A stretch of DNA of 45,276 nt from Alphaproteobacteria bacterium. GTDB lineage: Bacteria; Pseudomonadota; Alphaproteobacteria; JAUXUR01. The stretch is from NCBI GenBank assembly GCA_030696155.1, contig JAUYSY010000106.1, forward strand, positions 1 through 45,276. Reading direction: 5' to 3'. Positions 33,079-40,094 of the stretch are shown one piece after another. The translations under genes were made by a program, and so were the position numbers. How positions within the stretch are numbered: position 1 is the first letter of the stretch; each line of letters starts with the position of its first letter. The notes below the pieces were generated by a model, which saw only the letters and a list, made by a program, of their open reading frames with translations, had not been told where the DNA came from and did no database searches.

Positions 33079-33219
33079 ACTTCTTTCGAAACTCTACTAC
33101 TGCGGGCGATTGCTGCGTCGTTTCGGTACTCAGATCCTCAAGTATGAAGAATACACGAGGGAACCCGTGCCGAATCTTCTATCACTCGCCTCACATTAGC
33201 GAGTTTCGAAAGAAGTCTA
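33076..33219 (-). mobile_element. TA-flanked MITE, copy 3 (inverted), inserted in the bamE stop
   Basis: Ends are GACTTCTTTCGAAACTC and GAGTTTCGAAAGAAGTC with TA at 33076-33077 and 33218-33219. Both 17-bp terminal repeats are intact and identical to those of copy 1, and the element is in the opposite orientation. The inner sequence differs from copy 1 by a handful of changes around CACGAGGGAACCCGTG, which forms its own small hairpin. It is probably the most recent or best-preserved copy together with copy 1. Confidence 0.88.
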
Positions 33220-33567
33220 ATAATTGCATCCCTATTTTTTTAAAAATAAGAGGTTGTTGGCATTTCAGCCTTCAGCCCCTCCTTCTATGTCCTACTTCTT
33301 ATCCACAGAAACCCCAAATATCAAAGTGAAAGACATTGCGACGCATTTTACACAAACTTAGCCTTAACGAAGATTTATGAATTACACGAACACAAACAAA
33401 AACATTAACCTTAAATCTTGAGTAATCCAAGACGACAGAAATTCCTTATAATCAATATATTATTTCTATTACAAATACAAAAAACATAAAAACCTTTAAA
33501 TTTTATTAAAACTATGCTACAAATAATCCATTATTAAATTATATATATTTTTATTTAGGAAAAAATT
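33220..33567. other. 348-bp gap before the S9 peptidase gene
   Basis: I see no gene. A short A/T palindrome (TATTTTTTTAAAAATA, near 33233) could stop transcription leaving bamE and the MITE. The right half is AT-rich promoter-like DNA, but no -35/-10 pair of good quality stands out. AGGAAAAA precedes the ATG at 33568. Confidence 0.4.
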
Positions 33568-36027
33568 ATGCGCTTATTATTATGCCTTGTTATATCTTTT
33601 TGTTTTTTAAATATTCACACGTCAGCTGCTCTCATTAAACGAGAAAAAATTCATGATTATGCAAATGTTATTCAAGACAAAACAAACATACCTAAAATTA
33701 GTAATAATGGAAAATTAATCGCACGTTTTAGTGAAAATTATGATAAAATCATCGTCATTAATATTAAAAAATCAACAGAAAATACACTAAACATTCAGCA
33801 TGAAATAGATTTAACTGACCTACAAAATGAAATTAATCATGATTATTTTTCATCCATTTCTTTTGTAGGAAATGATCAATATATTATATTTTGGCGAACA
33901 TTAAAAAACAATAACGAAAACAATGAACAAATTTTTAAAATTGACCTTAAAACAAATGTAATTTCACGTATTGAAATTGACGATCAAAACCTAATATTTT
34001 CTAATTATTATATAAGAGGTTTAAACAATGAAGAAATATTAATTTTATGTGAAAAAAAAATGCACATCGACAATGAAAGATATATTTATTACGTTCAACA
34101 AACTGAGTGCAATCTTATAAAAAACAAAATAGATATTCTTAGGAATGAGTATAAAAATGAAGAAAAAATAAATAAAAATTCACCAAAAGCGATATATTTG
34201 TACACCGAAATAAATAAATTATTAAGTGACGAAATAGACATTTCCGATAAATTAAAAATACAAAAAAAGCTAATCAAAAACACACCTTACGAAATATACC
34301 GCTTCAACATTATGAATAATACATTTACCAAAGAAACAGATTTTATATATGGATATCCTAACTTATTGATTGATGATTCTCTTCAAATCAAAGCCGCAAC
34401 AACAACATCCCCTAAAAATAATAATAAAAAACACATTTGGATAAAAAATGGCGAATTATGGAACAAAATACATAAATTTACAGGCAATGATATTAAAATC
34501 TTAGATCTATCCGACGACCAGAACATATTGCATTTTATAAACCGTAAAAATAATTTTAAAGAAGTCTTTTCATATGATATTTCTTCAAATAAAACAACCT
34601 TATTAGCCTCTCACCCCAAAGCTGATATTGTTGATTTTATCCATTTTAGCGAAATAGAAAAATTTTTTAAAAATATATTTCCTGATTTAAGCCAATTTAA
34701 AGATACATATTTTTACATAACAAATGTTCTTAGACCTTTAATTCACACAAACAATCCAACATTTCAACCTATAGTTACTTTATTTAACAATCTCAATTTA
34801 ACATCCTATACAACAAGCACATTCACCAAAAATAAATTAAAATTTTTACTACAATGCAATATATTTAAAGAAGCATCCTATTATTATCACTTTAAAATAA
34901 ACACACCATCAAACATTTATCAATTGTATGATTTTTTAAGAAATCCAAAAAAAATATTCTCGGTCAAAAAATTAAAACTTTTCCCAGAACGCCAAAAAAT
35001 TGATAAAATCTCAAGCCTCAAAATACCCAGAACGTTTAAATCACGAGATGGATTAGATCTCCATTGCTATATCACACTTCCTAAAAATGCTTTCAAAAAT
35101 GGCACCATCATTCCACATCCCTTCATTGTTGATGTACATGGCGGGCCACATTCACGTAATGAATTATGTTGGGAGGATGATATACAAATTTGGGCAGATC
35201 GTGGCATCGGTACGATTCAAATTAACTACAGAGGATCAAAAGGATTTGGTCAACAATTCAAAGAAGCTTGTTATGGCGAAATAAGCCATAAAATGGTTGA
35301 TGATATTGAAGATGTTGTTTTGCAGCTTATTAAAGAAAATGTTATTGATCAAAATAAGCTTGCCATACACGGCTATTCTTATGGTGCTACAATCGCCTAT
35401 AATATGCTCACCCAAAAACCACATCTTTTCAAAGCAGGCATTACAGGTGCTGGCGACGCCGATTATGAATTATTAGTTAAACATGACAATAGAGATTATT
35501 GGAAACAAATTGTTTTTGGGCGCAAAAATATATCAAATCAGAAAATTAAAGAAGAATCTCAAAAAAATTCCCCCATTCATTATGTACAAAACATTTCTGT
35601 ACCATTGCTCATTATCTCACCTGACAAAGATGATACGGTTTCGTACAACCAAACAATGTTGCTACATAAAAAACTTAAAGAATTCAAAAAAGATGTTGCT
35701 GTTTATAAAGTGTCATCAGAAGATCATTGTAATTGGAAAATTGAAAATTATAAGGCGAGTTCTGCTTTAAAAGAAATTTTTATATGTTGTTTATTTGAAT
35801 TGCCTTGTCAATGCATTAATGATGAACTTAATAATGCACCAAATATAAAACCTATCTTAGATCCTGATGATGAATGGGGGAATTATAATTGGCCTGAATA
35901 TGACACAGAAGAATATGATTCTGATGATCAAAAACATATGCCTGTTTGGGCTGATCTGAGTAATTCAGATATCGATGAAACAAATGGCTTTGAATCAGAA
36001 GAATATGATCCAGAAAACGCATATTAA
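33568..36027 (+). CDS. Exported prolyl oligopeptidase family (S9) peptidase
   Basis: The 819-residue protein has a Sec signal peptide (MRLLLCLVISFCFLNIHTSA), a beta-propeller-like N-terminal half (about 40-480; weak repeats) and an alpha/beta-hydrolase S9 domain (about 490-750). The catalytic residues are S604 in AIHGYSYGATIA, D688 in SPDKDDTV and H720 in SEDHCNW. VDVHGGPHSR and QINYRGSKGFGQQF are the classic S9 oxyanion and loop motifs. After residue 760 comes an acidic tail with EEYDSDD and EEYDPEN repeats, which ordinary S9 enzymes lack. S9 enzymes cut short peptides, so it may process peptides in the periplasm or host. The N-terminal half is very rich in Asn, Lys and Ile. Confidence 0.9.
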   Translation: MRLLLCLVISFCFLNIHTSAALIKREKIHDYANVIQDKTNIPKISNNGKLIARFSENYDKIIVINIKKSTENTLNIQHEIDLTDLQNEINHDYFSSISFVGNDQYIIFWRTLKNNNENNEQIFKIDLKTNVISRIEIDDQNLIFSNYYIRGLNNEEILILCEKKMHIDNERYIYYVQQTECNLIKNKIDILRNEYKNEEKINKNSPKAIYLYTEINKLLSDEIDISDKLKIQKKLIKNTPYEIYRFNIMNNTFTKETDFIYGYPNLLIDDSLQIKAATTTSPKNNNKKHIWIKNGELWNKIHKFTGNDIKILDLSDDQNILHFINRKNNFKEVFSYDISSNKTTLLASHPKADIVDFIHFSEIEKFFKNIFPDLSQFKDTYFYITNVLRPLIHTNNPTFQPIVTLFNNLNLTSYTTSTFTKNKLKFLLQCNIFKEASYYYHFKINTPSNIYQLYDFLRNPKKIFSVKKLKLFPERQKIDKISSLKIPRTFKSRDGLDLHCYITLPKNAFKNGTIIPHPFIVDVHGGPHSRNELCWEDDIQIWADRGIGTIQINYRGSKGFGQQFKEACYGEISHKMVDDIEDVVLQLIKENVIDQNKLAIHGYSYGATIAYNMLTQKPHLFKAGITGAGDADYELLVKHDNRDYWKQIVFGRKNISNQKIKEESQKNSPIHYVQNISVPLLIISPDKDDTVSYNQTMLLHKKLKEFKKDVAVYKVSSEDHCNWKIENYKASSALKEIFICCLFELPCQCINDELNNAPNIKPILDPDDEWGNYNWPEYDTEEYDSDDQKHMPVWADLSNSDIDETNGFESEEYDPENAY

Positions 36028-36036
36028 AACATTTTA

Positions 36037-36077
36037 AATATATACGTAGCTGCCCATTTGATAGCTGCGTATATATT
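36037..36077. terminator. Bidirectional terminator between S9 peptidase gene and small convergent gene
   Basis: AATATATACGTAGCT (36037-36051) pairs with AGCTGCGTATATATT (36063-36077) with one mismatch around an 11-base loop. ACTTTATTTTT follows on the plus strand. It lies 10 bases past the S9 peptidase stop and 26 bases from the convergent gene end. Confidence 0.65.
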
Positions 36078-36103
36078 ACTTTATTTTTCCAACGACAGAA
36101 ATA

Positions 36104-36436
36104 TCAAGTGATCGCACCAAAAAATTGTGCAACAATAATCAAAATCATTAAATATATAAAATCTGTTAATGTTTCATTGCAATCTTTATTTGAACGTTTA
36201 ATACTCTGCAATAAATCCACATGATGTTTTTCTAAAATTAATTTTATTATTCGTTCTCTTTCTTCAGATTCATTTTCGATTGAATGTCTATCACTGTCCA
36301 TATTGTCAATGTCCAGACCATCATCTAAATTTTCTTCTAATTCGAATGCAATATCGTTAATTTTCGCAGCTTCAACAATATTCAGATTACAATACAGAAA
36401 TCCCAATATTGTAAATAATACTATTTTAAATTTCAT
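36104..36436 (-). CDS. Small predicted exported, C-terminally membrane-anchored protein
   Basis: I do not recognise this 110-residue protein. It has a signal peptide (MKFKIVLFTILGFLYCNLNI, cleavage near VEAA) and a strongly acidic middle (ELEENLDDGLDIDNMDSDRH). A basic/acidic helix follows, and a hydrophobic C-terminal segment (LMILIIVAQFFGAIT) could be a membrane anchor. This layout suggests a small envelope protein held in the membrane at its C-terminus. The ribosome site is weak. It lies convergent to the S9 peptidase gene, and divergent to pntAA with about 165 bases between. The acidic region recalls the acidic tail of the neighbouring S9 peptidase, but there is no clear homology. Confidence 0.55.
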   Translation of the reverse strand: MKFKIVLFTILGFLYCNLNIVEAAKINDIAFELEENLDDGLDIDNMDSDRHSIENESEERERIIKLILEKHHVDLLQSIKRSNKDCNETLTDFIYLMILIIVAQFFGAIT

Positions 36437-36602
36437 TCTAAATTATCTCTATTTATATACATTGTCTCATAAAGGTTCTTAAACATATGAGCAAAATCAA
36501 GATACACCAAAAAAACAAAACCACTTAAGCTAAACTTGCAATTCTCAACAACTCACTTTATTATTGCCTAGTTTATAAATGCATGATCTGAAAAGGTGAT
36601 TT

Positions 36603-37874
36603 ATGCGGATTGCGATTCTCAAAGAGCGTGGGTTTAATGAAACACGCGTTGCTGTTTCTCCCGAAACTGTCAAAAAATATTTATCATTAGGGTTTTCTGT
36701 TTGTATAGAAAAAGATGCAGGTCTTAAATCTCAATTTTTAGATGAAGATTATGTAAAATTTGGCGCTGAAATCAAAGCCACGCCAAAAGAAACTCTTGAA
36801 AATGCGGATCTTATTCTGCATGTAAGATCACCCCTTTTGGATACAAATTCTGCTTCCGAAGTCGCCTTCTATAAAAAAAATGCGACGCTCCTTGGTCTTT
36901 TAGATCCTTACGCGGATATTAATCAATTTGTCGATTATGCTAAATCAGATATTACAAGCTTTAGCTTAGAACTTATCCCACGCATTAGCCGGGCGCAATC
37001 CATGGATGTGCTGTCATCTCAAAGCAATCTCGCAGGTTATAAAGCTGTGTTAGATGCAGCGTCAGAATTTGGACGCGCTTTCCCCATGATGATGACGGCA
37101 GCAGGCACGATTCCACCTGCACGTGTTCTCGTTTTAGGTGCAGGCGTTGCAGGCTTACAAGCGATTGCAACCGCAAAAAGATTAGGAGCCATTGTCTCAG
37201 CTTTTGACGTAAGACCCATTGCAAAAGAACAAGTTGAAAGCCTTGGCGCTTCTTTTGTTGAGGTTGAAGCACCTGTTGAATCTGCAGAAACATCAGGCGG
37301 TTATGCTAAAGAAATGAGCGACGATTATAAAAAGCGTCAAATGCAAAAAGTCGCCGATGTCTTAAAAAACATTGATATCGTCATATGCACAGCCCTTATC
37401 CCTGGAAAACCAGCACCCGTTCTAGTAACCGAAGACATGGTCAAAAACATGAAACCAGGTAGCGTCATTGTCGATTTAGCTGTTGAACGTGGTGGCAATT
37501 GCGTCATAAGTGAAGCAGGCAAAATTGTTCATAAACATCATGTTAAAATTATGGGACATCTAAATGTACCAGGTCGATTAGCATCAGATGCCAGCCGTCT
37601 TTATGCACGTAATTTGTATCATTTTGTTGAGCTTTTATGGGACAAAGAAGCTAAAAATCTTAAAATAGATTTAGAAGATCCTATTATTCAGGCAACATTG
37701 ATGACGCATCAGCACAACGTAATTCATCCTGATTTTGGTGGTCCAAATCCAAAAAATTCAACGAAAAATGATGAATCAAAAGCTGTTGAGGCTGAAATAT
37801 TGCCACCAAATCAAGAAAATGCAGATCATGACAAAGACGACAAAGCCTCTTTTGAAGGGAGATTAAGCGCATGA
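36603..37874 (+). CDS. pntAA: NAD(P) transhydrogenase alpha subunit part 1
   Basis: This is the soluble NAD(H)-binding domain I of the proton-translocating transhydrogenase, which makes NADPH at the expense of the proton gradient. It opens [20 protein letters not shown] and has the Rossmann glycine motif [20 protein letters not shown] plus the mobile-loop region [20 protein letters not shown]. The 423-residue length includes a charged C-terminal tail of about 45 residues ([20 protein letters not shown]) beyond the usual 380. The split of alpha into two proteins is common in alphaproteobacteria. AGGTGA precedes the ATG, and pntAB overlaps its end by four bases. Confidence 0.97.
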   Translation: MRIAILKERGFNETRVAVSPETVKKYLSLGFSVCIEKDAGLKSQFLDEDYVKFGAEIKATPKETLENADLILHVRSPLLDTNSASEVAFYKKNATLLGLLDPYADINQFVDYAKSDITSFSLELIPRISRAQSMDVLSSQSNLAGYKAVLDAASEFGRAFPMMMTAAGTIPPARVLVLGAGVAGLQAIATAKRLGAIVSAFDVRPIAKEQVESLGASFVEVEAPVESAETSGGYAKEMSDDYKKRQMQKVADVLKNIDIVICTALIPGKPAPVLVTEDMVKNMKPGSVIVDLAVERGGNCVISEAGKIVHKHHVKIMGHLNVPGRLASDASRLYARNLYHFVELLWDKEAKNLKIDLEDPIIQATLMTHQHNVIHPDFGGPNPKNSTKNDESKAVEAEILPPNQENADHDKDDKASFEGRLSA

Positions 37875-38272
37875 GCATCAAAGATATCATTGAAAAATTA
37901 TCAACTCTATCCGAAGAAACGCAAAATCTATCAGGCGAAGTGAAATCTTTATTGATGCAAGCGCAGCAAATACCTCTGGAAGGTCAAACAACAAGTCCGT
38001 TTTTATTGGGCTTAACTGTTTTTATCCTTGCATGTTTCGTTGGTTATTATGTTGTTTGGCGTGTGACGCCCGCTTTGCATTCGCCTTTAATGGCTGTGAC
38101 CAATGCGATTTCGAGCGTGATTATCGTAGGCGCACTCATTGCAATGGGACCTGACCTTATGGGTACTTCTAAACTCTTTGGTTTTATCGCGATCGTTTTG
38201 GCATCGGTTAATATTTTCGGCGGATTTATTATCACGCAACGCATGCTCGACATGTTTAAGAAAAAACAATAG
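37871..38272 (+). CDS. pntAB: NAD(P) transhydrogenase alpha subunit part 2
   Basis: This 133-residue membrane subunit has three or four transmembrane helices: [20 protein letters not shown], then [20 protein letters not shown], then [20 protein letters not shown], ending [13 protein letters not shown]. It forms part of the proton channel (domain II) with PntB. A GGGAG ribosome site lies at the end of pntAA, and the ATGA overlap couples the two. The first ~40 residues form a polar helical lead before the first membrane segment. Confidence 0.96.
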   Translation: MSIKDIIEKLSTLSEETQNLSGEVKSLLMQAQQIPLEGQTTSPFLLGLTVFILACFVGYYVVWRVTPALHSPLMAVTNAISSVIIVGALIAMGPDLMGTSKLFGFIAIVLASVNIFGGFIITQRMLDMFKKKQ

Positions 38273-38281
38273 GAAACGATT

Positions 38282-39682
38282 ATGGCTTCATCAATTTCAG
38301 TAATTTTATACCTCGTTTCAGCTATTTGTTTTATCATGGCATTACGTGGATTATCCTCCCCTGATTCAGCCCGACAAGGAAATATGTTCGGCATGGCTGG
38401 AATGCTTATCGCGATTCTTACAACCATTTTCAGTCATTCCATTTCCTCCTACATTCTGATCATTGGTGGAATAGCTGTTGGCGGTGGCATTGGTGCCATT
38501 ATCGCCAAAAGACTTCAAATGACCTCTTTACCCCAATTAATGGCAGCATTTCACTCTTTAGTTGGGATGGCAGCAGTCTGCGTTGCAGCCGCCGCATATT
38601 ATGCCCCACAAGTTTATGGTATTGCGGAAATCGGACACATACACGCCTCTAGCCTTATTGAAATGAGTTTAGGGTCCGCGATCGGTGCCATTACCTTTAC
38701 AGGATCAATCATTGCTTTCGGCAAATTACAAGGCTTGCTTTCCAGCAATCCCCTTATTTTTAGTGGACAACATAAATTAAATGCGCTTTTAGGGCTTTCT
38801 CTTTTAGGCCTTATCATCCTTTTTACTATTCTTCCAAACTCTTTTGTTTTTTGGGCAATAGCGCTTGTTGGATTTGCACTTGGTTTATTACTGATCATGC
38901 CTATTGGTGGCGCTGATATGCCTGTTGTTGTATCCATGCTCAATTCTTACTCAGGCTGGGCCGCCTGCGGCATTGGTTTTACGCTCACCAACAACTTACT
39001 AATCATCACAGGCGCGCTTGTAGGTTCATCTGGTGCCATCCTTAGCTATATCATGTGTAAGGGCATGAACAGATCGATCCTCAACGTTCTTTTGGGCGGA
39101 TTCGGTGGTGATTCTGGCGGATCTACACAAGCTGCAGGTTCTAATGCGGATAAACCCGTCAAATCAGGAAGTGCCGAAGATGCTGCTTTTATTTTAAAAA
39201 ATGCAGGTTCAGTTATTATCGTCCCAGGCTATGGAATGGCTGTCGCCCAAGCACAACATACATTACGCGAAATGGGTGATATGCTTAAAAAAGAGGGCAT
39301 TAAAGTGCGCTATGCGATTCACCCTGTTGCAGGTCGTATGCCAGGCCATATGAATGTGTTATTGGCTGAAGCAAATGTACCTTATGACGACGTATTAGAA
39401 CTTGATGAAATCAACCGTGACTTTGCATCGAGCGATGTCGCTTTTGTCATTGGGGCCAATGATGTGACCAATCCAGCAGCGAAAACGGATCCTAAAAGTC
39501 CTATTTATGGGATGCCTATTTTGGATGTGGATCGTGCAAAAACGGTATTGTTTGTCAAACGTTCTATGGCTTCAGGCTATGCCGGTGTCGAGAATGAACT
39601 TTTCTTCAGACCCAATACAATGATGCTTTTTGGTGATGCGAAAAAAATGTGCGAGCATATTATTCAATCATTGGACCATTGA
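38282..39682 (+). CDS. pntB: NAD(P) transhydrogenase beta subunit
   Basis: The 466-residue protein joins a membrane domain of about nine helices (GGIAVGGGIGAIIAKRLQMT and AAFHSLVGMAAVCVAAAAYY) to the NADP(H)-binding domain III. In domain III are the signature IIVPGYGMAVAQAQHTLREM, then HPVAGRMPGHMNVLLAEANV and GANDVTNPAAKTDPKSPIYG with the terminal KRSMASGYAGVENELF. AGGAAA lies upstream of the ATG. It is the last gene of the pnt operon, followed by a repeat-rich 412-bp gap. NADPH made here would serve fatty-acid and isoprenoid steps such as Dxr. Confidence 0.98.
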   Translation: MASSISVILYLVSAICFIMALRGLSSPDSARQGNMFGMAGMLIAILTTIFSHSISSYILIIGGIAVGGGIGAIIAKRLQMTSLPQLMAAFHSLVGMAAVCVAAAAYYAPQVYGIAEIGHIHASSLIEMSLGSAIGAITFTGSIIAFGKLQGLLSSNPLIFSGQHKLNALLGLSLLGLIILFTILPNSFVFWAIALVGFALGLLLIMPIGGADMPVVVSMLNSYSGWAACGIGFTLTNNLLIITGALVGSSGAILSYIMCKGMNRSILNVLLGGFGGDSGGSTQAAGSNADKPVKSGSAEDAAFILKNAGSVIIVPGYGMAVAQAQHTLREMGDMLKKEGIKVRYAIHPVAGRMPGHMNVLLAEANVPYDDVLELDEINRDFASSDVAFVIGANDVTNPAAKTDPKSPIYGMPILDVDRAKTVLFVKRSMASGYAGVENELFFRPNTMMLFGDAKKMCEHIIQSLDH

Positions 39683-39725
39683 TTAATCAATCTACAGGAC
39701 AAAAAATTAAATTGCTTCGGTTTCA

Positions 39726-39906
39726 CCTCTCCCCTTGTGGGAGAGGTCGTCGCGCAGCGGCGGGTGAGGGGTACCTAAATCGTTTACAAAGAGCACCAAC
39801 ATCATACCATAATCTAAGCATTGCCAAACAAATACTCATCTCTCCAAAATTGTAAAAACCCCTCACCCGCTCCCTTTGGTCGCGACCTCTCCCACAAGGG
39901 GAGAGG
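39726..39906. repeat. Inverted pair of CCTCTCCCC/GGTGAGGGG repeats
   Basis: CCTCTCCCCTTGTGGGAGAG with the following GGGTGAGGGGT (39726-39771) is mirrored by CCCCTCACCCGC and GACCTCTCCCACAAGGGGAG (39859-39906) on the other strand. The two arms can pair over about 45 bases, and each arm is itself a hairpin. This unit is known as a common intergenic repeat in many proteobacteria. It occupies the 39683-40094 gap after pntB; frames through it are not genes. Confidence 0.8.
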
Positions 39907-40057
39907 CAAAAAAACCCTTCTTTTGGAGGACTTTGGTAAAAAATTGTTTTCACTTCTTAGAAATAAGTTCCGGAGTGTGAGAGCGGGATACTTAAAAATA
40001 GGCTTAATTTCTTTTTTTTGTCCCGTAGATTGTTGATTAATATTCTTCTTCAAAACA

Positions 40058-40094
40058 AAAGAACGGACATCTCATCTAAAAGATGCCCCTTTCT
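40058..40094 (-). terminator. Terminator of the Sel1-type protein gene
   Basis: Read on the minus strand, AAAGAAAGGGGCATCT pairs imperfectly with AGATGTCCGTTCTTT around an 8-base loop and runs into TTCTTTTGTTTT. It overlaps the last base of the stop codon of the gene ending at 40095. Confidence 0.55.

Noticed and set aside
39649-40053. Open frames on both strands after pntB
   Set aside because: They are made of the CCTCTCCCC inverted repeats and have no ribosome sites.
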